Numbered from the stretch's first letter, positions 6,222 through 16,350 are shown. The stretch: 61,775 nucleotides of DNA from an uncultured Saprospiraceae bacterium (GCA_938018185.1 CALIIW010000095.1:1-61775), one strand, 5' to 3'. Program-made: numbers and translations. Notes: generated by a model from the sequence alone, not told the origin.

Positions 6222-8843
6222 ATGCTGAAATATACTAATCATATCATTTTAATATTTTCCATTTGTTGTTCAATCAATATCCTGTTTGCACAACAAAAGG
6301 TAATAATTAATATTGAAGACAATCTTAACAATGTTACATATTCAGGCAGCTTGACATACAAAATCAGTCCTGAGTCAATAGTCTCCCATGAAAACAATAT
6401 TCATACAATAGAATTCAACAATGAGCCAAACGAGAAAATTATTAGTCTTCACATTAGTGATTTAACATGGAATAATCGAAATCATGGTAGTATCGTAATT
6501 AAGAAAAATTGGTTGAATGATAATTCCAGTAACTTAAAATCTCAGGTCCCTTGTGTTGAAATTGAACCTGGAGCAAGTGTTCCGATTGATATAAAAGTTA
6601 ACGGTGAAGGCAGTGGATCACTTAAAGTAGCTTTTGCTTTAAAACCAAAAAATAAGGATTGCCGAGAAATTAAATTAAAGGATCACACGTCGGATTTTTT
6701 CAATATAGCTTATGTTGTGAAAGGCCTTTCTAAGGCGTCTTCAAAAGATTCTGCTGTCACATCTACGAATGATGCAAATATTCCAAAAGCCGAAAGACTA
6801 TTATGGCAAAATTGTGGCCAGGATACTGATTATTCTATTTCATGCTTAGTACATTATTTAAGTAAATACCCAAATGGTCATTTTGCTAAAACCGCTATTA
6901 AGTATTGCGATAAAATTGCTAGAAAAACACATTTTCCAAAAATTAAAGAATTGATTCAATTAGGTGATACAGAAAAGACCATTGAGGCCTGTGAAGCCTT
7001 TTTAAATTTTTTCCCAAAACAAATATCTGTTTATGAAAAAGTAGAAAACATTTTGAAAGAAGCTAAAAATTCTAATCTTTCATCAAAAACAAAAAATAAT
7101 AAGGAAGGAAGAAAAATAGAGGATCAAAGTGAGATTGTTTCGATTAACATTGGAGGAGAATCATCGAAAGAAGAAAAAGCAGAAAATCCAAAACCTAGGT
7201 CAAAAGCTAAGGCTAAGGCAAAGGCCAAGTCAAAAGCTAAAGCAATAATAAAATCTGAAGATCAATTGGCCTGGGAAGCAATTGAAAATACAAATGATTG
7301 TAAACAATATGAAGCATATTATACACGCAAACCACAATATTTAGAGGAGTATCGTGAGAAGGCACTTCTGTTAAAATCAACATTTTGCGATATAACCATA
7401 AGATCGAGAGGTAGAGAAGCTAATAATTATTCTTTCATTGTGGGTAATGTTTTTTCGCTTGTACTTGACTCAATCCATCCCCCAATTGAAAAGAATTTTT
7501 ATAAAATTATAAAGCATCCTGATCATCAATTTGAGTATATTCTGAATTTGAATTTTCCAGATGAACAAAATTATTTGGTTCATCTTTCTGACAAATCGCA
7601 TCCAAACAAAAGTATCAGTAGAACGAGAATTATTGACAATCTAGGCGATTTATTGGAACCAGAGATTGAAATGACTGCCGACAGCATACTATTCACATTT
7701 AATCATGGGACAAAACCATTTAATATATATTTCCGACATAATGATGGAGGCATTGCATACGAAGTCCAAACAGAAGAGCGACACTTTTCAATAAATAAAT
7801 CTTTCTTAAAAAAAGAAAAAGCGTTTTCAGGGTCTTACGTGATTGAAGTTTCGGACGAGATACTTAATGCCCCTTATACTAAGGCTCCTGAAAATGAAAA
7901 TTGGTCCATTGACATTCAGCAAGACATTTGGCATTGGTCCTATTTTATACCCGTAGGATTATTCTCTATTTTGCTTGTTTTTTTCTTAAGAAAAAAAGTG
8001 TCAAGCAAAACCCGTGATATAAAACAAAAAGAATTTGAACAATTTATTGGATCACGAAAAGAATCTTTGGCAGAGTTACGCAAAAAGAAAGTAGCTGAAC
8101 ATGCTTTTGGAAATGTTGAAGAGAATAAAGAAATGAAAAAATCAAATCCACTTGAATATTCCGATAAGACAGGTAGTTCTATTAAACTTAAAGGGCTGAG
8201 AAAGTCATCTACAAAAGTTTTAAAAATTGAAAACGAAGCTGAACTTATTCCTTTTTTAGAAACTAGTGTTTTTGCTTTTGAACCTCCCTTCCACTGGGAA
8301 GATTCAATTATTGAAAGAATTTACTTTTCAAAAAAGAGTATACTTAGTTTAGATAAATTTCTTGTTTCCCAAAACTTAAAACCTCTTGCTGAAAGTGATG
8401 ATATGATCCCAGAAATTGGTGGTATTTTAATGGGAAGACCTAACCTAGTTACTAAAAATGGAAAATATCAAATAATCATTGAAGAGTTCGTTCCTATAAA
8501 TCCAGAATTTCACAATGTCTACAAATTAGAATTCAGCACTCAAAGTTTAGTCAAAGATCTAGGTGATATTCAAGATCTTTATCCAGCATATACTGCAGTT
8601 GGCTGGTTTCATACACACCCTGGACATGGTCTTTTTCTGTCTAAACCAGATTTAATTATACAGGATCAATTTTTTAGCGAGCCATATCAATTTGCAATGG
8701 AAATAGACAGTCTCACTGAAAAATTAGACACTGCTTTTTTTACACGTACTATGGATGGAACAATAAACAACACCTCACAAAAGATTGAAAATACCAGCTG
8801 GTTTTCTTGGCTTGAAAATGTAGCAGCTTTGGAGCAGTCTTAA
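6222..8843 (+). CDS. Membrane-anchored JAMM/MPN isopeptidase (deubiquitinase-like)
   Basis: 873 residues. A signal peptide (LFAQ, about residue 23) leads into a periplasmic part with TPR-like repeats (about 192-230 and 350-380, separated by a Lys/Ala-rich linker at 325-343) and an SprB-like beta module (about 483-555). One membrane helix lies at 572-590, followed by a basic cytosolic linker and a C-terminal JAMM domain (about 690-840). The metal motif is complete: Glu731 in EIGGILMG, then H797-x-H799-x7-S807-x2-D810 (HTHPGHGLFLSKPD). JAMM enzymes of this kind cleave isopeptide bonds or process Ubl C-termini. The topology puts the active site in the cytosol beside E1 and E2. It is expected to remove or edit the Ubl at the inner membrane. 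Confidence 0.85.
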   Translation: MLKYTNHIILIFSICCSINILFAQQKVIINIEDNLNNVTYSGSLTYKISPESIVSHENNIHTIEFNNEPNEKIISLHISDLTWNNRNHGSIVIKKNWLNDNSSNLKSQVPCVEIEPGASVPIDIKVNGEGSGSLKVAFALKPKNKDCREIKLKDHTSDFFNIAYVVKGLSKASSKDSAVTSTNDANIPKAERLLWQNCGQDTDYSISCLVHYLSKYPNGHFAKTAIKYCDKIARKTHFPKIKELIQLGDTEKTIEACEAFLNFFPKQISVYEKVENILKEAKNSNLSSKTKNNKEGRKIEDQSEIVSINIGGESSKEEKAENPKPRSKAKAKAKAKSKAKAIIKSEDQLAWEAIENTNDCKQYEAYYTRKPQYLEEYREKALLLKSTFCDITIRSRGREANNYSFIVGNVFSLVLDSIHPPIEKNFYKIIKHPDHQFEYILNLNFPDEQNYLVHLSDKSHPNKSISRTRIIDNLGDLLEPEIEMTADSILFTFNHGTKPFNIYFRHNDGGIAYEVQTEERHFSINKSFLKKEKAFSGSYVIEVSDEILNAPYTKAPENENWSIDIQQDIWHWSYFIPVGLFSILLVFFLRKKVSSKTRDIKQKEFEQFIGSRKESLAELRKKKVAEHAFGNVEENKEMKKSNPLEYSDKTGSSIKLKGLRKSSTKVLKIENEAELIPFLETSVFAFEPPFHWEDSIIERIYFSKKSILSLDKFLVSQNLKPLAESDDMIPEIGGILMGRPNLVTKNGKYQIIIEEFVPINPEFHNVYKLEFSTQSLVKDLGDIQDLYPAYTAVGWFHTHPGHGLFLSKPDLIIQDQFFSEPYQFAMEIDSLTEKLDTAFFTRTMDGTINNTSQKIENTSWFSWLENVAALEQS

Positions 8844-8862
8844 CTAGATGAATTAACAAAAA

Positions 8863-11136
8863 ATGCTGAACAAAATTTTATTCTTATTTACTATTATTTT
8901 TTGTAACCAATTCTTATTGGCTCAAGAAACAGATCAAATATCTCTAAAAAAGGTCAGTATCGAAAAAGGCTTTATAAAAGTTTGGATAAAAGCTCTTAGT
9001 GAAGGGAAACCCGCTAAATTAAATAAGAATCAGATCAAATTGATAGAATCTTATAATGACCAAATAGACACACTCCGAAAAGTCTACAGTATAAATGATT
9101 CTCTCGTTTTAAAAACGATTGATGTTGAAAAGTATTCAATCCTATTTCTTCTTGATCTAAGCAAGCATGTTGATTCACAAGCAATTGGTAAAGCAAAAAA
9201 TAATATCAATCAAATTTTAGAAAAATATAATTCTAATAACAATCTATTTTTTCTATCTGCATTTAATGAGGGATATATTAAGAACAATGTAGAAATTAAC
9301 CTTAATAACATCAAAAACGAATTAGATGACCTAATTGCAACAAATAAAAAAGCTGATTTCAATCGGAGCTTAATAGAAAGTATCCGGTTTTTAAAAAATA
9401 AAAAAGGCAAAAAAGTTTTATTCGTGATGGGAGCTGGTATTAACGACGAAAAAGCTCTTGGTTTGTATGAAAACGTAATCCCTTATGACAGTCTGGACGT
9501 TGCCACACATATTGAAAACTTAGAAGATGACTTTGTTATATTCTCTGTAGGTCTTGGAGATAATATTAATTATGGACCATTAAGAAGTATAAGCAATAGT
9601 TATAGTCATTTTAGTGAAAACGAATTACCTCAAGACTATGAAAATATCTTAAAAGATAACACAGTAATTGAATATACTCATCAAGCGAGAATTTCACCTA
9701 AGAATGGAATTTTCAAAGGTGAAAATAGAAATTACTCCCTTTTAATAAATGAGACTAAGAGCCTTCCTTATTCACTCCGGATAGGCAGTGCTAATAATCA
9801 AATATCTATTCTTGGCAGTACTGGATGGGGAGATTGGGCGCTTTGGTTTATTCTTGGACTTATGATTATTATCATGATTTTAGGTGTTTGTAGTGTCTTA
9901 GTTCCTATTATCCAAAAGAAAAATTTTATTTCCCAACATGTCGTAAACTATGTGCAAGAAGGACAGGTTCGTTTGACTGACCCTGTCTATCTAGAACCTA
10001 TTAAAACTGGAGAACCAATTGTTAAAAGATGTCAACAAGTTGTGCCATACGCTACTTGGGAAGACATTGGTGGACACTGCCCAAATTATCCAGATTGCAT
10101 GAATAATAAGTTTCTTGGATGTAAAGGCGAAGGAGCTCCCTTAGAAGATAATTTCTTCTCTAGAAAAGGCATGTTCCGTCAACTCAATTGGATGTGGTAT
10201 GGGGCCTTAGGTGGTTTTCTTGCTTGGACACTTTTTGCCTTTCTAAATATCATTAATTTTCAAGGTTTCAAAAGGTTCGCATCTCTATTTGTCGATCCAA
10301 CAACAGATTCTTTATCTGGTCTTGACCTTACAGATTCTAATATATTAGAATTGTACTTAGGAAGTTTAAGTACTAATTTGATGTTAGGAATTACATCTGG
10401 TGCTGGAATAATTCTAATGCTGTCTTATATAGTTGAGCTGAGTGATTCTCGTGAATTTTCATGGTCAAAAATCATTATTCGTACTGGAATTGGGGCAATA
10501 ATATCTACCCTTATTTTCTTCCTTGGATTCTACCTTCAATATAGTGGATATATTACCAATGCTTATTTCAGTGGATGGATCTCTTGGCTTTTATTTGGCG
10601 TTTCGGTTGGTATCATCATTTCCTTTCAATCAAATATAGAAACCTTGAGAGGTGTGCTAGCTGGTTTAATCGCTTCCTTTTTTGCATACAATCTTTTTAC
10701 ATTAACATCTTCTTTCTTTACAAATTTTGAAGGTGCTAAATTAATCAGCATGATCTTGTTAGGCGGGATATTAGGTTTTGTCCTAGTAACAGTAATTAGC
10801 CGGCTTGAAAATTTCGAACTTGAATTTATTTCACCTGATAACATTCAGAATATACCGATAAGTAAATGGTTGCAAAATGGTCAAACTATCATAATAGGTA
10901 ACGAACCTGGAAGTTATGTTTTTATAAAATGGGATGATTCTGCAGTGGACCCTAGGCATGCTCAATTAGTCTACGAAAATGGAGCCGTCTACATTCAAGC
11001 TTTGGGAGAAACCTTAGTTAATGGAAAAATAATTTCTCCTAAAGAAAAAGTAGTCTTAAAACATAAAGACTTGATTCAGTTAGGCCAAGAAAGTAAAACA
11101 ATCCTTCGTTATAACGAAAAACGTTCGATTAAATAA
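8863..11136 (+). CDS. Polytopic membrane protein: VWA-like domain, RING-like Cys segment, 7 TM, FHA domain
   Basis: 757 residues. Signal peptide to about residue 20 (LLAQ). A VWA-like periplasmic domain (about 80-285) has a partial MIDAS (LDLSKH for DxSxS). TM1 is at about 326-350. The following loop, residues 373-420, reads DPVYLEPIKTGEPIV-x2-C390 ... W ... GGHC406P ... C412 ... C420, close in layout to RING/treble-clef domains that have lost one zinc site. Six more membrane helices run from about 442 to 645, then a C-terminal FHA domain (about 665-750: IIIGNEPG, DPRHAQLVYENG, LVNGKII, DLIQLGQ), whose phosphothreonine-binding Arg/Ser positions are not classical. Predicted topology puts both the RING-like loop and FHA in the cytosol. 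It may be an E3-like or scaffold component and could fill part of the TssR/membrane-complex role. The domain calls are by eye. Confidence 0.7.
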   Translation: MLNKILFLFTIIFCNQFLLAQETDQISLKKVSIEKGFIKVWIKALSEGKPAKLNKNQIKLIESYNDQIDTLRKVYSINDSLVLKTIDVEKYSILFLLDLSKHVDSQAIGKAKNNINQILEKYNSNNNLFFLSAFNEGYIKNNVEINLNNIKNELDDLIATNKKADFNRSLIESIRFLKNKKGKKVLFVMGAGINDEKALGLYENVIPYDSLDVATHIENLEDDFVIFSVGLGDNINYGPLRSISNSYSHFSENELPQDYENILKDNTVIEYTHQARISPKNGIFKGENRNYSLLINETKSLPYSLRIGSANNQISILGSTGWGDWALWFILGLMIIIMILGVCSVLVPIIQKKNFISQHVVNYVQEGQVRLTDPVYLEPIKTGEPIVKRCQQVVPYATWEDIGGHCPNYPDCMNNKFLGCKGEGAPLEDNFFSRKGMFRQLNWMWYGALGGFLAWTLFAFLNIINFQGFKRFASLFVDPTTDSLSGLDLTDSNILELYLGSLSTNLMLGITSGAGIILMLSYIVELSDSREFSWSKIIIRTGIGAIISTLIFFLGFYLQYSGYITNAYFSGWISWLLFGVSVGIIISFQSNIETLRGVLAGLIASFFAYNLFTLTSSFFTNFEGAKLISMILLGGILGFVLVTVISRLENFELEFISPDNIQNIPISKWLQNGQTIIIGNEPGSYVFIKWDDSAVDPRHAQLVYENGAVYIQALGETLVNGKIISPKEKVVLKHKDLIQLGQESKTILRYNEKRSIK

Positions 11137-11148
11137 ATATCATACTTT

Positions 11149-13302
11149 ATGATGGTACTAATGACAAAAAATAGAATGAATAGCAAATACAAGAAGCCGC
11201 TTCTTTTTGTTTTACTTATTGTTACTATCGTAAGCTTTCCAAGTATTGCAGTTTCTACCAATATCATATCAGACTTTAATAATCCTAAAACAGGATCAAA
11301 GTTAAATTCTCCAGATGTTACAATTATCATAGATAATATAACAGGTGCTTCTTGTTATGGTCAGAGCGACGGCGTACTTTGTTTTACTATTAATGAAGAA
11401 AACGTAAAGGAGGATAAGGAGTACAAGGTCACTCTCGAACTAAGCGATAGCTCAGAAGACATCATATTATCTGCTGTAAATATTAATACGACAAATTGTA
11501 TAACTGGTTTACCTTCCACAGATTTTAAGATAATAGTAGACGATCTTTTTGAATGTTCTATAAATGACAATATTCCAGGGCCAGGTAATCTCATGATTTC
11601 ATCTCCATCTGTTAATGTTTCGAAAGTTAGCTGTTATGGAGCAGAAGATGGTAAAATCTGGTTTGAAGTAATTGGCGGTAATGCACCCTATATTTATGAA
11701 TGGAGCAATGGAGAATCTACAGATAGCATTTATGCTTTGCCAGCAGGCACTTTTACCGTCACAATTACGGATAGCAATGGCTGCACTTTTGAATCTCAAG
11801 AATTTATAATTACAGAACCAGATTTAATGTACGCAGAAATAGAAACTGCAGACAATAAATGTAATGGCGACAAGGAAGGGGCAGCATATGTAAGCTATAT
11901 TGAAGGAGGTACTGCACCCTATACTTATGAATGGAGCAATGGAGAATCTACAGATAGCATTTATGAATTGCCAGCAGGTACTTTTACCGTCACAATTACG
12001 GATAGCAATGACTGCACTTTTGAATCTCAAGAATTAATAATTTCAGAACCAGATATGATGTACGCAGAAATAGAAACTGCAGACATTAAATGTAATGGCG
12101 ACAAGGAAGGGGCAGCATATGTAAGCTATATAGACGGAGGAACTGAACCCTATACCTATGAATGGAGCAATGGAGAATCTACAGATAGCATTTTTGCTTT
12201 ACCAGCAGGAAGTTACAATGTAACAATTGCTGACATTCAAGGATGTACGTACATAATAAACAAAATAGAAATAAATGAGCCTGAAATTATTGTTCCAAAT
12301 GATTCCATAGAACAAATTAGATGTTTTGGGGAGGCAAATGGCAGTATTACTTTAATGCCATCCGGAGGAGTATCAAGTTACACATATAATTGGTCCGATA
12401 ATACTAACACTTCATCCATTGAAAATTTGGAGATTGGTATTTATTCTTACACAATTACAGATCAAAATGAATGTACTTTTTCAGATACGATTGAAATAAT
12501 TCAACCTGAAGAGCTGATAGCAAATGCCACTGTACTCTCAGATGTTTCTTGCAATGCTGATTCAGATGGTAGTGCAAAAATAGAACCTATTGGAGGGGCA
12601 GGAATTATTACAGCAGTATGGGATAATGCTTCAATCGATTATACGATCACAAATTTAGTAGGAGGTATTTATTCTGTGACAATTTCTGACGAAAATGGCT
12701 GTACAACTGAAGACATGGTACAAATAATTAAGGTGGATGACCCTGTTATCATTTCCTTTGATGAAACTCAAACATTGCAGAATGGACAAAAGACAAACCT
12801 TGAATATGAAGCAGATCAAGAATTAACTACATATAATTGGGCAATAATTAATACTAAAAATATAAATACAATTTCGAATAATTTTCAAGAGTCTGGAATG
12901 GTATCTTCGACAATAAATATACCTATTAACTTAACTTCAGAGCGAGCTGTCGGCTTTTTACTAATAGAAATATTTCCTCAAAAAAATGAATGCGTTGGCG
13001 AATCCGTTATGACAGAGCTTAACATCCTTCCAGGTGAAAGTTCACTTTTTATTCCCGAAATAATTACACCAAACCAAGATGGCGCAAATGACTTCTGGGA
13101 CATTACTTTTAGTTCCAATGTCTCCGCTTCTGATTATTCTGTAAAAATATTTAATCGAGGTGGCAACTTAGTTCATGAGACAGATAGTTACACACAAAGT
13201 TTTACAGGTGAAGGTTGCCCAGATGGGGTTTATTATTATGTGATTAACAAAAAAAATAGTGATGAAATTCACAAAGGAGCGATTACTATTTTAAGAAATT
13301 AA
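11149..13302 (+). CDS. SprB-repeat surface protein with T9SS type B sorting domain
   Basis: 717 residues. A signal peptide ends near residue 35. At least five tandem SprB-type repeats of about 75 residues follow, each with a conserved Cys (VSCYG, NKCNG), a GG-x-PY-x-Y-x-WSNG core and a PAGTFTVTITDSNGCTF end. The C-terminal 85 residues are a gliding-motility-associated (CHU_C) domain, SLFIPEIITPNQDGAND to GVYYYVINKK, which directs type IX secretion (type B sorting). The protein should be exported through the T9SS to the cell surface. It is in the same operon as the Ubl and T6SS genes, next to a PorP/SprF-like partner. The second, third and fourth repeats are nearly identical in DNA. The start is uncertain; ATGs at 11149, 11161 and 11176 are all possible. 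Confidence 0.85.
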   Translation: MMVLMTKNRMNSKYKKPLLFVLLIVTIVSFPSIAVSTNIISDFNNPKTGSKLNSPDVTIIIDNITGASCYGQSDGVLCFTINEENVKEDKEYKVTLELSDSSEDIILSAVNINTTNCITGLPSTDFKIIVDDLFECSINDNIPGPGNLMISSPSVNVSKVSCYGAEDGKIWFEVIGGNAPYIYEWSNGESTDSIYALPAGTFTVTITDSNGCTFESQEFIITEPDLMYAEIETADNKCNGDKEGAAYVSYIEGGTAPYTYEWSNGESTDSIYELPAGTFTVTITDSNDCTFESQELIISEPDMMYAEIETADIKCNGDKEGAAYVSYIDGGTEPYTYEWSNGESTDSIFALPAGSYNVTIADIQGCTYIINKIEINEPEIIVPNDSIEQIRCFGEANGSITLMPSGGVSSYTYNWSDNTNTSSIENLEIGIYSYTITDQNECTFSDTIEIIQPEELIANATVLSDVSCNADSDGSAKIEPIGGAGIITAVWDNASIDYTITNLVGGIYSVTISDENGCTTEDMVQIIKVDDPVIISFDETQTLQNGQKTNLEYEADQELTTYNWAIINTKNINTISNNFQESGMVSSTINIPINLTSERAVGFLLIEIFPQKNECVGESVMTELNILPGESSLFIPEIITPNQDGANDFWDITFSSNVSASDYSVKIFNRGGNLVHETDSYTQSFTGEGCPDGVYYYVINKKNSDEIHKGAITILRN

Positions 13303-13343
13303 CAAGTGTTTGCTTTAGTTAATTACTCAATAGGCCAAACAAA

Positions 13344-15380
13344 ATGAAAATGAATAATATATTTAATATAACTTTTAGAAAATATTTAATTTGTACTTAT
13401 TTGTGCATTTTGGCCAACAATGGTTTTGCTCAACAACTTCCTGTTTTTAATCAATACATTTTCAATCCAGAATTATTTAATCCAGCTGCTTTAGGAGATG
13501 GGTTTGTAGGCATCCAATATCAAAGTCAATTCTCAGAGTTGGATAGTAAAATTGCGCCTAGATCATTTTCGGTGACTGCTGATCTATCTACTTTGCTGAA
13601 TCTTTCAGAAAAGAAAATCGCAATCGGTATAAATATTTATTCTGATAAAGTACATATTCTAAATCGAGTAAAAGGAAAATTTCTTTTCGCTTACCATTTG
13701 ATAAAAAACAAAAATAATATTTTTTCTGCTGGTATAGAAGCAGGTATCTTTTCTCAGAATATAAATTTTTCAGAAACAAGATTAAATAATCCTGAAGATT
13801 TGACATTGTACAATAGTGAATCTAACAAGATGACTTTTGATGGTGGATTTGGCATTAGTTATAAAAACAGCAGCCAATCGGGAAATGAGTTCAACTTCAA
13901 TTTTTCTTTACCTCAATTATTCACTAGTGATTTAGAATATAATAATGGAAGAACCTTTATTACTGACCCTCATTTGATTGCATCAGCAAGTTATAAATTT
14001 TCATTTGGTGTAACAGCTATTGAACCACATATTTTGTATAGAAGTATATTAGGATATGAATCGAATAAAAAAGGATTTACCTATCTTAGTTTAAGAGCAC
14101 ATTTTTTCGATTCACGATTCTGGATTGGTGGAGGTTCAAATTTAAAAGTTCCACGCTATAACCTAAGTTTTGGTGTACAAGTAATTGACCAACTTCATCT
14201 TCAAGGAAGCTATGAAACACATAGTATTCTTGGAAATACCTATGAGATATTACTACGCTATACTTTTGAAAAAACGCAAAATGCAAGCAATGCAAATACC
14301 AAACAACTCCCAGAGCTCAAAGAATTTGAGTTAGGAAATTTCACTGCACAGTTTAAGCATATGCAAATGAAATCTGTACAATCGGCGGCAGAAGTCGACA
14401 ATCTATTACCAAAGGCTTTAGAAAAATTAAACCAAGCCGAATCATTTGTAAATCAAGCTAAAGAAAATAATGCAAACCAAGAAAATGTTTCTTCAAACCT
14501 CAACCAAGCAAAGCATTCGCTAGAAGCATCAAAGTTATTCCTTGAAGAAGCCTTAGTATCTGTATTTTCTAATTCAAAAAATGAAGCAAGAGCAAAGGAC
14601 TTATACATACAAGCACTTGAACAAACAGAAACCAATAATAAAATTTCTAATTCATTATTAAAAATCAAAGAATCTGCAAAAGGTACAAGCATGTCATTTA
14701 ACAAAATTGTTCGTTCTTATGATATATTATTAAAAGAAATTAAAATTCTAGAAAGTAAAACAGGAATACAAGAAGATGATATTGGATCATTAACAAAAAG
14801 AAAAGATGCTGCAAAGCTAACAAAATATTATCAGGAAGAAATTGAAAGCACCATAGGGGTCTCAGATATTGTTAGTGTAAAAGTTGATGCTTATGCTAAT
14901 TATTTGAAATTGAAATATCAATATCCAAACAGCACAAATAATTATAATTTAGATGATAATCTTGATGAATCTAAATTAATAGCAGATCATGTTATCCGAA
15001 TAATCAATGAACTTGAATCAAAGATGGTAACGGTAGAATCTATCAGTGTTAGTGCCAGTATGCAAGCGAGAAAATCCACATTGGCGTCTACAAAATTAAA
15101 AAACTATTATAGAGAAAATCAATTTGGCTTGGAAGTTAATATAAACTATATGTTTTTTGATAGTGCAAATAATACCATGGTATCAGAATTTATAAATGTT
15201 AGAAATGGAGAACAAATAAATCTATTACAATTAGCTTGTTTAAAAATGTATGGGATTGAAAAATACTTAAATAAAAAAGGAATCTCTTCACAGCAATACC
15301 CAATTAGTTTTGAACTTGTTGCTCCAAATTATGATCAAAGTACTCCACAAGAATATTCAATCATAATTCAATTTAAATAA
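13344..15380 (+). CDS. PorP/SprF-family outer-membrane protein with coiled-coil C-terminal extension
   Basis: 678 residues. The signal peptide ends at NNGFAQ (about 30). Residues 31-310 match PorP/SprF: the diagnostic opening QQLPVFNQYIFNPELFNPAALG, then beta-barrel-like alternation to YEILLRYTFEK. PorP/SprF proteins associate with T9SS type B substrates and anchor them at the outer membrane, which fits the SprB-repeat gene 41 bp upstream. Residues 340-560 are an Ala/Glu/Lys/Asn-rich helical region, probably coiled coil, and about 590-678 form a further small domain. This long extension is not part of the usual 300-residue family. It could reach into the periplasm and contact the coiled-coil TssO-like protein encoded next. 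Confidence 0.78.
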   Translation: MKMNNIFNITFRKYLICTYLCILANNGFAQQLPVFNQYIFNPELFNPAALGDGFVGIQYQSQFSELDSKIAPRSFSVTADLSTLLNLSEKKIAIGINIYSDKVHILNRVKGKFLFAYHLIKNKNNIFSAGIEAGIFSQNINFSETRLNNPEDLTLYNSESNKMTFDGGFGISYKNSSQSGNEFNFNFSLPQLFTSDLEYNNGRTFITDPHLIASASYKFSFGVTAIEPHILYRSILGYESNKKGFTYLSLRAHFFDSRFWIGGGSNLKVPRYNLSFGVQVIDQLHLQGSYETHSILGNTYEILLRYTFEKTQNASNANTKQLPELKEFELGNFTAQFKHMQMKSVQSAAEVDNLLPKALEKLNQAESFVNQAKENNANQENVSSNLNQAKHSLEASKLFLEEALVSVFSNSKNEARAKDLYIQALEQTETNNKISNSLLKIKESAKGTSMSFNKIVRSYDILLKEIKILESKTGIQEDDIGSLTKRKDAAKLTKYYQEEIESTIGVSDIVSVKVDAYANYLKLKYQYPNSTNNYNLDDNLDESKLIADHVIRIINELESKMVTVESISVSASMQARKSTLASTKLKNYYRENQFGLEVNINYMFFDSANNTMVSEFINVRNGEQINLLQLACLKMYGIEKYLNKKGISSQQYPISFELVAPNYDQSTPQEYSIIIQFK

Positions 15381-15426
15381 TCCATCTTGGATAAGAGATA
15401 TTTTAGTTAGGATAAAAAACATAATT

Positions 15427-16350
15427 ATGAAAATCAAGGAAAAACAAAAAGAACCAACAGCCATGGAAAAGCGGAATAGCTCGATTGCTGCATTTGCGGG
15501 TTTTGCTGCTATACCTTTATTACTTACTTTATTTCTTGGATTTAGTTTGGGTAATACCGAAAAAGCTAATCATGATAAATTATTAACCAAACTTGATAGC
15601 ATTAGTGAAGAAAATTCACTTATCAAATCCAGTGCGAATGGCATTAAAAAATCTTTTCAAAACGTAGATTCTCTGATTGTTGAGTTTAAAGAGTATATGA
15701 CCAAGGTAAAAGAAGAACTGAAAGATACAAGTTCCGAAGGACTAGAAGCAGAAGATGAAATAAGAATATGGGAAAGAAAATGGAAAAAGAAAACACAAGA
15801 TTATAAATTGGATCTTGATGATATGTCTTCCACAAAATTTGAATACCCGAGTATTGCCACTTCTCACAAAGCAGGTATAAAATGGGCTAACGAATTTATC
15901 GCTATGCAAGAAGATGAATTGTTTGCTTTAAAAGTTAAAAAGAAACTTAATGTGGGCATAGAAATAAATGAAGATCTAGATAAAAAATTAGAGGATCTAG
16001 AAGATGAGTTAGTAAAAAAAGACGTGGATATAAAAATATTAACTGATAAACTAGAATCAACGGAAGGTTCATCTAAGGTTGAAAAATCTCATGTAGCAAA
16101 AGACTACTCTGAAATGCAAAACAAATACACTGAACTGGAAAACAAATACAAAGAATTAATTCAAAATAATAATGCTACAAAACAAGCCCTGGATGAGGCT
16201 TTGAATAAAATCAGAAAAAATATTCTACCTGATCTTAAAGGAACCATGATTGGTGGTAACAAAGATAAAATTAATAAACTCAAAGAATTGTTGCAAGCTG
16301 ATATTATTAGTTTAGAAAAAAGTATAAGCGAACTAAAAATAAAAGATTAA
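15427..16350 (+). CDS. tssO: TssO-like single-pass coiled-coil protein
   Basis: 307 residues. A cytosolic N-terminus of about 18 residues is followed by one membrane helix (about 20-42, AAFAGFAAIPLLLTLFLGF) and a long Lys/Glu-rich periplasmic region with strong heptad character, especially 170-245. Position next to a TssN-like gene and the topology match TssO, a subtype-iii T6SS membrane component, but TssO is usually shorter, so the symbol is tentative. It probably oligomerises through the coiled coil and contributes to the envelope complex that replaces TssJLM. It starts 46 bp after the PorP-like gene and ends 18 bp before the next. Confidence 0.5.
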   Translation: MKIKEKQKEPTAMEKRNSSIAAFAGFAAIPLLLTLFLGFSLGNTEKANHDKLLTKLDSISEENSLIKSSANGIKKSFQNVDSLIVEFKEYMTKVKEELKDTSSEGLEAEDEIRIWERKWKKKTQDYKLDLDDMSSTKFEYPSIATSHKAGIKWANEFIAMQEDELFALKVKKKLNVGIEINEDLDKKLEDLEDELVKKDVDIKILTDKLESTEGSSKVEKSHVAKDYSEMQNKYTELENKYKELIQNNNATKQALDEALNKIRKNILPDLKGTMIGGNKDKINKLKELLQADIISLEKSISELKIKD

